Assembly: GCF_019649055.1 (NCBI RefSeq)
Contig: NW_026570331.1
Coordinates: forward strand, 186,001-250,000
DNA length: 64,000 nt
Direction of reading: 5' to 3'
DNA from: Paramacrobiotus metropolitanus
Lineage: Eukaryota > Tardigrada > Eutardigrada > Parachela > Macrobiotidae
A program made the position numbers and the translations under genes. Within the stretch, counting starts at the first letter, position 1. Each line of letters opens with the position of its first letter. Below the pieces are notes generated by a model. It was not told the origin of the DNA. It was given only the letters and a program-made list of their open reading frames with translations, and searched no databases. Positions 21,417-32,900 of this stretch are shown in pieces.

Positions 21417-22403
21417 GAGATGCTGATGACAGAATCTGGCAACCCGATTTCAGCAGTGTAGAACATTCTGGGATTGTCGTTTGAGTTGTTGCTGTGTGTT
21501 ATGAATATATATAATTTCCTACCATGTAGAAAGCAGTATGCATTCTTTCTAACGATAAATACCCTAAATTACTTCGAAATGTGACTTCTGTAAACCTTGT
21601 CACACGTACTCGGGCAACAATTATTTTCATCGGCTGGCAGGCTTGTGCTGCGTGCGCAACAATTTAAACATGCAAGCACCATTACTTACAATACTTGCAT
21701 GAAATAAGGATTCTTACTATGCTGGAATACAAACCTCACAGTTACAAAAAAACTGCAAACTACGACCGTGATTTGTGTTAAAGACAGATCCACTAGTATG
21801 GTGTCATAGTGGTGACAAACTCTTCGGCTCTAGTTTGAACTGCGCATTAAAAGCGTAAAAAGCGTATAAAGTGGTTTTCTCACAATGACCGGAAAAGACC
21901 AAATTCCAACGGAAACTTTGCCAAACCTTGATCGCTAATGCGATAAGCAGTGAAATGTGTGAAAGAAATGAATCGATGTGAAAAGGAATGTGTACAAGAA
22001 ATAAGAAGAAACGAACAGAAAGTGTATAAAAAAGTGTGCGTATAAGAAACGAAAACAGGGCACGGGCTATCTTGATAAGCCTTGTTTTCGCGATCCTGCG
22101 AGATGATTCGCTTGGGTTTCCTTTCAAGCCTTGCTGTTGCAACAAAGAGACAATTTAAAGGCGACATAGTTGAGACTTCAGATATTCGCAACTTCCGCTG
22201 GCAGGTTTGATTCATGACGCATGCACCATTCAGTGAGTGGGAGCGGAAAGCTGACTATTACACTTGAGCGCCAATCCTATGTTCGCGCAAGTACGTATAT
22301 ATATACCATACTTGCAAATAAGTCGTACACATACTGAATGGAAATATAACACAGAAGATTGGCTCATCTGTCAATTTTGCGTAGCGTATTTCGAAAGCCT
22401 AGA
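21417..22403. other. Intergenic spacer upstream of the NTPase gene
   Basis: 3' flank of the cathepsin gene and presumed promoter of the next gene. A TATATATA tract lies at about 22297-22306, roughly 100 bases before the ORF opens, and may act as a TATA box. Nothing else seen. Confidence 0.4.
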
Positions 22404-23537
22404 ATGGGCGTAGCAGCGTCGTTACTTGCCCCCGCCGCATTCGCAGTTTTTAGTAGTTTAGCTGCCATTATGGGTGGCAGCAGTTCTCAACCCGGTGCAC
22501 CTGTCGATGTCGATGCACTGGTGCAGAGTGCCCTGGAAGCCCAGGAAAAGGCGCATGAGGAGCAGCGCCGAGTGGAGCAAGAGGAACTGCAGCGACAAAA
22601 AGCCAGTGCCAATGCCGACCGCGAGCTGTTATCGCAGTTGCGCACGCAGCAGCAGCAAGGGGAACAAAACCGTCAACGGGAGCGAGAGGATTACGAAGCC
22701 CGAATTCGCGATCTGACCGCCAATGTCCGGGGAACGGAGGAGAAGCTGCGCAACATGCTGGATGAAATGCAGAGACCAGTGCGGGACCTCGCTGCCAAGA
22801 TGGCCTTTGTCAACGAACTGAAGTTGAAGATTCGCCAGACCGAGTCGCTGTTGCTGCTGGGTCCCAAGGGCACGGGTAAGAGTACGTTTCTGTGGCTGTT
22901 GAAGAAAGGTCACAAGCCGGCCAAGGCGTACGACGACGGGAACGCGCAGTTTATCCACGGTGAAGGTTTCGTGGATTCCATTGGTCTGCGTGGATGGACG
23001 CCGGAAGAAGTGCTGAAACTCTTTGTTATCATGGTCTACGAAGGAATTCCCAAGGATCTGATTGTGTTTGGGAATGACCGCGTCCAGCAAGCGTTCGCCG
23101 CGTTGGCATCATGGGGTATTATGGTGCCGATGCTGGTTATTATGTCCGGGGAGTTTTGGCGGAAAGTCGAGCCATCCCGGGGCCGGCCGCCGACGGTTAC
23201 TCTGGTGGATAATGGGGTCATACGACGCGTTTCACCGGAAAGTGATCTGGATCTAGTGTATGATCTGACGGCGTACCAAGAAATCAGGGACATTAAACTA
23301 GCTGAGCCCGTTACGCATCACGACGACATTGCGGCCTTGGTCAGGAAACGTCAGCGAGGGGGCGTGTTTCCGTTCAGAAACCTTACAAGCGCCTTGGGAA
23401 GTCAGTTCGTGGTTACTGCGGAGCAGAGGTCACCAATTGTGGATGCACTGTTTCGGCTGATTTACGTTTACGAAAAGAAATATCAACGTAATACAATAGC
23501 CTTCATGAATCATGGCACTATTCAAGAGTTTTCTTAA
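22404..23537 (+). CDS. Membrane-anchored coiled-coil P-loop NTPase
   Basis: Single-exon ORF of 377 residues from the first ATG. Residues 1-25 form a hydrophobic signal or anchor (MGVAASLLAPAAFAVFSSLA). About 40-130 is a highly charged Gln/Glu/Arg-rich coiled coil. Residues 153-161 are a clean Walker A, GPKGTGKST. Beyond it are LIVFGNDRVQQ and MVPMLVIMSGEFW, either of which could supply the Walker B strand; no GTPase NKxD motif is seen. The frame is also open for 15 codons upstream without an ATG, so a 5' exon is conceivable. It resembles in outline an orphan set of animal P-loop proteins with an N-terminal coiled coil, but I cannot name the family. Possible roles are remodelling or scaffolding at a membrane; this is inference. 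Confidence 0.7.
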   Translation: MGVAASLLAPAAFAVFSSLAAIMGGSSSQPGAPVDVDALVQSALEAQEKAHEEQRRVEQEELQRQKASANADRELLSQLRTQQQQGEQNRQREREDYEARIRDLTANVRGTEEKLRNMLDEMQRPVRDLAAKMAFVNELKLKIRQTESLLLLGPKGTGKSTFLWLLKKGHKPAKAYDDGNAQFIHGEGFVDSIGLRGWTPEEVLKLFVIMVYEGIPKDLIVFGNDRVQQAFAALASWGIMVPMLVIMSGEFWRKVEPSRGRPPTVTLVDNGVIRRVSPESDLDLVYDLTAYQEIRDIKLAEPVTHHDDIAALVRKRQRGGVFPFRNLTSALGSQFVVTAEQRSPIVDALFRLIYVYEKKYQRNTIAFMNHGTIQEFS

Positions 23538-23620
23538 CGAAGATATCCCATGCTACTGACCTGCCAGGCAAATCCGACTGTCTAGTTCCACTTAACAACC
23601 TATCGCGCGGCCGTACAACA

Positions 23621-24109
23621 ATGCGCGTTTCGGCTCTTAGCAGTCACGATCACTCACGATTCACGAATGATGTTTCTTTCTTTGGCTCTGCTGTTAATTT
23701 AGGCTTAGGTATACTGTTCTGGTTCATACTGTTTTCAGTGGGCAAATACGTAGTAACTGAACCCGTTCTTTGTTATTATTTTAACCGACGATTAAGTGGC
23801 AAGTACTACTGTACATCTGTAGATGCCATCCTTTATGATCAGTACGTTAGACCCATGCAGTGCAAAAATAATTATATCAATGTGGACGCAATATTGCTTG
23901 ACGCACTTTTCTTAATCAAATGTATGAGTACATATCCTGCCAATCAACGCTTTGTGACTGTCAATGGCTTCAGAAAGCTAAATCAGGCGCGGTACATAAG
24001 CGCCATGTTTAGCCATAACGTAAATTTCCCGCCCGGTGACGGCAGCAGATACAGTGATTGCTTGCCTAAGCCACTGACAGCACCTTATTTATACAGATAC
24101 TGTATGTAA
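23621..24109 (+). CDS. Orphan one-pass membrane protein
   Basis: 162-residue ORF with an ATG 84 bases after the NTPase stop. One hydrophobic span (LGLGILFWFILF) follows a 30-residue N-terminus; the rest has spaced Cys residues and a block LNQARYISAMFSHNVNF. No known domain. It is more than chance because a second, decayed copy of that block is present at 44229-44341, with conserved amino acids in the matching frame. Whether this copy has further exons is not clear. Confidence 0.45.
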   Translation: MRVSALSSHDHSRFTNDVSFFGSAVNLGLGILFWFILFSVGKYVVTEPVLCYYFNRRLSGKYYCTSVDAILYDQYVRPMQCKNNYINVDAILLDALFLIKCMSTYPANQRFVTVNGFRKLNQARYISAMFSHNVNFPPGDGSRYSDCLPKPLTAPYLYRYCM

Positions 24110-26969
24110 CAGCGTCCTGCTAAACTGGCCTTCAGACAGTAACAGTGACATATACATGTTTAACGAAAATTATCAAGGTCTTTGCTAACTGCCTAATTAA
24201 CCGAGTTCTTTCCACGTAACTTGCACGATGGTTTAATTATTCTTCAAACTGCACAGTTTAAGTGCCTTCTAAACTGTTGTTCAACAATTAGCGTCAAACA
24301 GTGCATAACGGAGGGAGAACAAAAAGAGAATCGGCAAAGCGAGGATTGTAGGCATAATACGAGTATTATCCCATATGGATGAACTTTTTAACTGGCCCTA
24401 AGGGAACAGAGTAGCCGCGTACGTTATCGCGGTCTGCTGTATTCCAGTTGTACAGTTGTCGCCGGCTAGAAAAGACTTCGCTTATAGCCAGCAAAAATTC
24501 CAGACCCATCAGACCTTACCTTACGAAGGCCTTTTGCATCCTTATTCCTTTTACAAAGTACCGACCCGGAGGGTAATTTGTATGTCGAATCACAATCCGT
24601 CTCCGACTAAGGGACATCCCGGCGTCGCAAGTGAAAACGCGACCCTGACGAGCGGTATAACAATGTTGCAGGAGCACTGCAACAGAGAACACGATCCGTT
24701 CAATGTGTAAAGCGCAGTCCCTTCACTACTAGCAGGGAAAGCAAAAACTGATGCTGCAGGAACTTGTATTACGAATGGAATTAGACATTGTCCATGTCGA
24801 CGGCATGATGACGAGTGACGACGTATTTTCAAAGTTCGATGAAAGCCTGTTTTTTTTTATTTTTGAGTTTTTTAAGTTTACAAATTCCTGGAGTAATGAC
24901 ACCGTGTAACATATAGATCAGCTTCATGAAAACTAATCTGTATGCCCGTAAAAATTCCGGGTATTTGCGTTGAAAAGTGAAAATGTATTTGGTAGCGTGG
25001 TAGTTTATGCATACATATGCCTTGTTTATGCGGGACATTGAGTGCAGAGTAGAGACTACTCAGCACAAACAGTGTATGTGGAACTTCCCGGTGTTTCTTG
25101 CCGACAAGGTTTATCTCAACAAATTAAAATATGCTCTTAACAAGCAATGGTTATCCAAATCAATAAAAGTGTAAGCGCTGTTACACTACCCATGAATTAG
25201 TAAAATTACCAGCAATTGTTAGAATCTTTACTGTATTTTATGTTTTGTCTCTTGTATTGATGGTACAAATGTAGTGGTAAGTTTGTAACGTGCATTTGTT
25301 TTACAAAATGCGTAGTGTGTACGCCACAAAGTGACACTATATTTTGTAAACGATTAATAAAACCTAATGGATACGTGTAATGCGCAATAACGCCAACACT
25401 ATTATTTTCTCAAATAGCTTACACTGGTAAACATATAATATAAAATTGTGATCAATTATACAGCACCGTCATAACGTTCCCAGCAGTACACTCACATGTA
25501 CGCCTGGATGATTGATCCGCGTCGGTTTATACCGCGCACACTCAGCCCATCGGGGAACGGTTAAACGCGGGCCCCGGCGCTATTGACGCGGCCAGTCACG
25601 CAACCGTCATCCCAGCGACAGGAAGATGTATGAAACGCATTCCGCACGCCATGCAGCAAGTGCCAGCACGTACACCACTCTCCATTACGTCTACAGTAGA
25701 AACCATACGCTCGCCCGATGCGGCAACGCGGGGATACCGGGAGAATTAATGCACTGCCCGTGGTCGATCGGGGGATAATCGCGTACATACACGCCCCGTG
25801 TCGATCATGCCGACACCGTTGAAATCTACCCACATTTACGTACATGTACGCCCGTCCAAACCGGAAGTGCGTAGTTGACTCCGGTGTACACAGCGCGCGG
25901 CACTGTTCAGTCTGCAATGTTCTACCTGTACTAAGGAGCTTTTTTGTTCCCTGTCTGTGTGTGTGGAGCGGCCGGATAATCATCCGCTATCCAGTAACCG
26001 ATCGACACTTTCAACCTGATGCTAATCGTTTAATAGTTACTAGAGCGGATGCTGCCAGTGCGCCGGGGTTTTTGTTATGCTAACGCAACGCGGAAATATT
26101 ATGCACTGGGAGAAGGGTCTGTGTGGCCGGCTGACTATCTGTGTGGTGAGCGCGGCGGGTGGCCAATGAGACGGGGGAATTTTTTCCGAGGAATCCGAGG
26201 AGTGTTGGCATAACAGGAAGCGGTTTTTGCTGTCACAGGTGCGTTTGATTGTTAATTTTTTCCTGGCCGGTATTTAGCTGTAAATCAACAGGGCTTTGAT
26301 TGATTTATTTTCGTTCCGGCGTAATTGCGCTTCAACATATCGTGCAATTTGCAAACTTTGAGGGTATCACTATTTACATTAGTACTGTACCGTTTAGCCG
26401 CGCCGTATATGTAGAGATTTTAAGGTTTATTAATCAGCTGCTTGATTTGAGGTTTTGTACAATGCTTTGGGTGAGATATTTATATGAATGGTATTTTATT
26501 TAATGCAATGTTTACAAGCGCAGATAGAGATGCACAGGTTCTGTAATTTATTTTAAGTTGCTAACATTACTCTGGCTTTATTACATGGTGCTTCTGGACA
26601 AGCTCTGCATAACTGGGCTGTTATTTAATTAAACACTCGTAAAGAGAAAATATCGTATGTACAAATTAACAGCGTTTTCATCTGCACGCATGCACACTAT
26701 GATTACCACTGATGAATAAGTGATTAAGCGCAGCAGTATTCCCGTAAATAATAGTCAATACCGTCCGAATTTGCCGGGTACATTTCCGGTGCACATATCA
26801 CGTTGTAGCGTTGTTGATGTCCCGTCCCTCTCTGTCACCCATATGGAAATTAATCAGCGCTCGTTAACCGCTGACATATCCACGATCATCAAACTCCCGG
26901 TAACGATCGCGTTATTAACTGTTAAACAGGTGAATATACACGGGACACGCCGGTAAATTCTGTCTCTAC
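24110..26969. other. Intergenic region upstream of SCYL2
   Basis: 2.9 kb. The left half is AT-rich with no recognised gene. 25500-26250 is relatively GC- and CpG-rich and may be promoter DNA of SCYL2. The minus-strand 140-codon frame at 25561-25983 is Cys-rich but has no domain, and its codon choice looks like chance in GC-rich DNA. Confidence 0.4.
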
Positions 26970-29900
26970 ATGGTGGGACGCATCGGTATGCGGAAATCCA
27001 GTGTCATATCCGGTATGCAGCCGACGCCGCCCCGTGACGGTAGTGTGGGGAGTCCCCGCGGGGCGCTGACGTTTCGGGGATCGCGGGGGGATATCAGCGG
27101 CACGTTGGGGCTGGATACGGCGCTCAACTGTCTCGTCCAGTGTCCGGCGCTGGCGCACGGCGTGGAAGCCGGGGAATTCATCGGCACGTTCGGGCCGGAG
27201 TGTGTGTGGCGGATCTATGATGTGACGCGGAGGAGTGACAAGGAGGTAATTTTGTGACAAGGGATAATTAACTCTAGTGCCGGGAAACAGAGTGTTTTGA
27301 AAGTGTCTCGGCGAATAAGCGTTCAATAGAATTATAAACGCAATTAGAATAGTTTGTGGTCGAATAATAAACCGTGCTAATCGCTTAGAATGCCATAAAA
27401 ATTATAAAACTGCATCAAATTAAAATCTAAAAACAGTAAAAAATGCTAAAAAGGTGGCACAGATACCAAAAACCTTTAAAATTCAAATCCAGCTCCAATC
27501 AAAACATTAAAATAAGCCATGATAGATAAAAAGTTATACTGTATATGTAAAAAAAATATATGGACAAATAAATAATCAAAAAAGATATAAAAATTTGTAA
27601 CCATAATATGTCAGCAAAACTGGCTTACGCTTTCATAATATGTACCATTTCTGTAATGATCACAAAATAATACCATCACGCCCCCAATTAAAGATCATTC
27701 TGCCGGAAACCGTGGGAAAGATAATTACATAAACACTGTACAAACCGCGCGCTAAGTATTTCTGCATACAGAAATTAATAGGCAGGCATATGTGTGTTTT
27801 ACTGCGTTTTCAAAGCCCTGTTTCATTTCGATTAACTTGTCTGATAAAGTACAAGGCTGCGTCGCGTAATGACGCGCATTTCCCCAACGCAAGACAGCAG
27901 CCAGCACCGGCGCAAAAGATCATTAAAAACCCGGCCCGTCTGACAAACTGATGAATATGGACGATGATAACGCCGGCGGTGCTGTGTTGATGGCATTTTC
28001 ATTTTTCTCCGCACCCGCAACAAACAACATTACGTTATCCCCGCGCCGCTACGTCCGGGATGCCGCGGCACGCATCCGGACATATAGATTCACTCTGGTT
28101 ACGTCGGCGGCGGACGGACAAAGCGGCGCCTCGCTTTTGGTGCCGGTGCGTGTTACGTAAGCCGGCGCGTTGTTAATCAGTAAGCCCCTATCTCTCTCGG
28201 CCGCAAAATGGCCGCATTTAGGATATAATCAATCGGTGAATTATGGAGGAGGGAGAGGGTTTATTATGGCTGGGTCTATATACGCGATATTACATGGGAG
28301 CGGGGTTATTATTGGGGTGAGCCTCCCCAATCTTTATTTAGCCTGATTAGACGCTGGTGCGGCTGCGCGGAACAATTGCCCGGGATTCCGGCCCGCTTTC
28401 CGCGCATCGTCAAGGTGGAGTGCCGCAGAGAATATATGCAGATCAATGCACCCACAAAAATGGCCGTTGAAATGTGTATCGACGTGTATTAATAGCTAAA
28501 CATACAACTCAATTTCCGCTCAATCGATGCTGTTAGATGACGCTGTTTTCCAAATGGCTAATATCTACTAACATAGCAACTATACGGTTCAAACGTTTTC
28601 TTTATTTTTACCGTACCAATATTTACTACAATTTTTTCAAATCAGTAAAAGTTTTTTTTAAATATGTAATTACCGTGCCAATGACTATTATTACCGTACT
28701 CTAGAAAAATTAAATGGACGTTTTTAGCCATAAGCTGTCATTTTTTAAATTTGCTTAACCTTTTCTAAATTTTTGTAATTTAAAACTTTTTCGAGTATTT
28801 GAATTAAGCTTCTAGAACTTCTTGGTATATTTAAAAAATTCTTCAAGTGATTCTTTTTAATAGATTATTTACGAGATTTTCACGGGTCTCTCTTTTACAC
28901 AAAAAAACATCTTAAATAATTTCTGCGTGTGCGGTCAGATCCCTGATCGTTTTCCGGCGACGGCCTCGAACATCCGCAGCACGCGGGCCCATTTTCTCTT
29001 GAGCCAAAAGGGAAATTACAGAGTGGCAGTGCCGGCGTAATTTGCATGTTGACTGCACTGGAAATGGCTGTTTGATTTGTGGGAAACTCCCCTTTTGTAG
29101 CGTGTGCCGGTAATCCGGCATTCCCTTCCTGTGTGAGTTGTGTGTATGTGTGTGCTGATTTGGCCGAGAATATATACTGGCCAAGGCGGTGATACGGAAC
29201 GCCAGTTGACTGATTGTTTGTTCGACTGACACCAATTGTTGGGATGCCGGCACCAGATGTCTCCTTAATGTTGGCCCCAAAAAGTCACTGCCACTTGATA
29301 CGCACTGCACATACACACACATTCACCACAGCGACACATCGGTTGCACAATACCCGTCCCGTTGATTGATCGATCGCTTGTACTCGTTTAAATTTTTTGA
29401 CAAAAAACTGCAGATTTCTTTGAAACTAACAATTACTATTTGCATTTAAATTCTTTATCATCAGATAAATAAAAAATTTCACAATGTTCTGCCAGAATTT
29501 CAATGCCGGAAAAATGTATAATAATTTTAATATCTTCGGCTAATCGTCAGAACTGGCTAACGTTAAATTGAAAATGTTTGTTTTGCTTTAACTTTTTTAC
29601 CAATAAATAAATATAAATTTTGTAGGTCAGTTTTTGCCAAAAATTACTGCAAAAATGTTTAATAATTTTAAGTTTTCTGCTACCTATCAAAACTGCCTTG
29701 CAATAATTTAGAAATTTCGTAAACTATTCCGGGTGACTTAATTTTTAACCGGGGCCAACAGCATTTAGCACATGCACTACGATTGCGCAATATAATCAGA
29801 AATCCATAGAGCGGAGATATGTTCGTCATTTTCCGCATCGATTAATCAGCGACGGCATTGATTTCCCTTCCCCAGCTATCGCCGTTTCCCAGCCAGCCGA

Positions 29901-32900
29901 TATCGATGTCCCTCTTTGAAAACCCTTACATAAGATCTACTTAGTCGCAGCCGGAGTGCTATTCCACGCGCCCTTCTGCTGGTAGAAAGAAAGATTTATT
30001 TGTCCAGACGCTTTTTCCTGTAATTCATTTACTGCATCTAAGAAGCGGGAAGCCGGTTCTTTCCCGTGGCCGTTTTTTTCGCTTGTCAATAATTCAGGGT
30101 CCGCTGCAATAACAAGGCACACTTGATTGGGGATGTGTACACAGCATGTACACATGTCAGCCGTCGTGTGTGTTATGCGTTGTGCTGGATGCGGCCATCC
30201 CGACGGGATACTTTGGCAGCGATATCGATCGATGACCTCTGGAGATATCGGAATGATGTATATATGTGTGTTGTGTGTACATGGAGAAGCCCGGCATAAG
30301 CAGAGGGACTGTGCAGCCGTGGCAGTGGCTTAAACGATTACGCCACACCACAGACCGGCATTAATCACACGATCGGATTGCAGTCAATCCGCGCCAACAC
30401 AGCTACCAATTCATTTGCATACGGGCAAAACATCAACACGCGCTTGAAAAAGATACAAACAGCATGTTAAAGGGGAGAATCCGATACAGAATGCGATGTG
30501 CTAAAAAACCAGAAAAAAAACGGTTTTTCATGAACAGCAGAACTTTGGAAAATATGTTATAAATCTCGGAAAAATAAATTAACACAAAATCAATGTATAT
30601 GTAAATGGCAGTTCTAGGAATTTTATTTTCAGAAAACAGATAATAAGTTAAAGAAAAAACAGGAAAAACATTTGCAGATGACAAAATATAGAGTAACAAT
30701 GTCTGTTAATATATATCAGACTTATTACGTCGATCGACGTTACAACCAATTACGCGGATTAAACAGCAGAAAATGTTTGGACACCGTAAACAATTTTTTT
30801 TAAACTACGTTTTAAATATTAAAAGTTATTGTAATAAAGTAAAAATATTTATTTTAAAGCGCAAAAGGTAAAATACCTTGTATCAGACTTGTTACGTCGA
30901 TCGTAACTTTTTATATCAGACTTGTTACGTCGATCGACGTTACAATCAATTACGCGGATAAAACAGCAGAAAATGTTTGGACACCGTAACCAATTTTTTA
31001 AACTACGTTTTAAATATTAAAATTTATTATAATAAAGTAAAAATATTTCTTTTAAAGCGCAAAAGGTAAAATGCCTTATACCTAGATTTGCGTTAGCGGA
31101 TATTGATTTTTCCAGGATGTTTGTTAAATAACTATCAACGCAGGTGGTTTGAAACTTCGCCGAAGCAATCAGTTTATTACAGCGTGAACGTACTAACAAA
31201 TTGCCAGTTCTCTTTTAAATGCGCATGGTTGACCGGCGCTGAAAGAGATTTTCTATCCCGACTTCACCAGGAAGCGATTTGCCGTACATTGCGCGAGGCG
31301 GTCGTTAAACACTGGTAAAATGGCTAAAAACTGTGCGATAATTGCAGGCGTTATCGGTCTTCATCTTCGAGAAGCGCATAGCGGAAAAGCTGCACAAGCC
31401 CAAACGGAAGGGGACAATTACGGAATTATACAAGCGTGGCTGCAGCCATTTAGAGCGTATGCAGCACATCCGCTTCCTCAAACTGATGCAGGCCACCGAG
31501 GAGACCGCGTAAGTTACCGTAAAGGTCACCGGTAATCGTAGCTGCACTTGTTCGCTGAAAGCAGGCGGCGATTAATCAATCAGGCGACCAATTACCGTCA
31601 TTTCCCGGCGTAAAGGTCGCGCCGGGGTCACACGGCGCAGCCATGTGCGGTGGCGCGTGAACGGGCCGTGTAATCGTTATTGTCGTGGACCCAGTTACGA
31701 GACGCGCGTCGCCTACTATGTGGTTATTTTTGCAGGGATGCCCTTTTGTTCGTCAGTGAAGCGGTGGTGGGGAGTTTGTTCGATGTCATCAGTAAGGACA
31801 GGGGGCGGAAAATCTTCGGTCAACCGGATAATTTACTGGTAAGCTTCTACTGCGGTAATGTGCAGATTTATAAATTAAATTGTTTTTCCCTTAAAGAATT
31901 GGCAGATTTTGACTTAAAATTACTTATATAAAAAAATTACTAAATATAACAAAACAAATAACTTTATATTAAAAAACTTCAGGTTTAATCTTTGAGCTCC
32001 CTTTAGATAAGTATGTAAATTGCTGATAAAGTTCTTTAGAACAAAGATTTGTGATCACAGAACAAAGCCACTTCGCTACGAAATTATTCAATATTACGTG
32101 TATATTAACTGGAAACGGTGTCATTGCAAAACAATGATGACATGTTGCATTTATGCATTACGAAAACGAAATCCATCACGAAAAACGAAGAGTTTTGATT
32201 AAATAATATAATTATTACATTAAGATAGAATGAAGCTTGCGCGAATCACAAAGTTGCTGACATTTATTCTCCGTTTTTTCCAGGAATGCCCATTACTGGA
32301 TCTGGAGATCAAATGCGGCATCGCTCAAGTACGTAAATAGCCCGGATAAAATAGATGGTTAAGCCTCTTTCGCGACGGCACCGCATGATAAACATAAAGT
32401 CACGCAAGCGTAACGTCATCAACAAATTGTTTAGCGGCATGCGCTGGGCTGAATGGCCGGGAACACGCGCGCTCGCAATGCAGCCGCGCAGGGATTAATA
32501 GTAAAATAATGGCGTGTAGAAGTAATTTGTGGCAGGCATCGAGACATATGAACAAAATGCTTGATGCGCGTCAGTAGCGCCGGGGATCAATTGCATGCTG
32601 AGCTGGTGCCTTGTTGTCAGGCAGCGCTCCGGTTTGCTGGACCGGAAGACAGTGCCCAACGCAAGGGCATAATCGTTTAGTCAAAGGTCGCCAAAGATCA
32701 AGCGGTGGGACAAGCAGATGTTTCGCGTGCAATGTCCTTGTAATTGGCGCTTAATATTTTTAACCAGACATTTAACTTTGATCGTTTATCGCATTAATAT
32801 TTTTTAACATTGATCGCTTATAGTTAACCTAGTTAGTATAAAGATCGCTGAGTTTTTAAAATAATAATAAATTGATTTAAATTGACCCTCAATTTGATCA

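Noticed and set aside
25561-25983. Cys-rich minus-strand 140-codon frame upstream of SCYL2
   Set aside because: Lies in GC-rich, probably promoter DNA, has no domain or paralogue, and composition explains the open frame.
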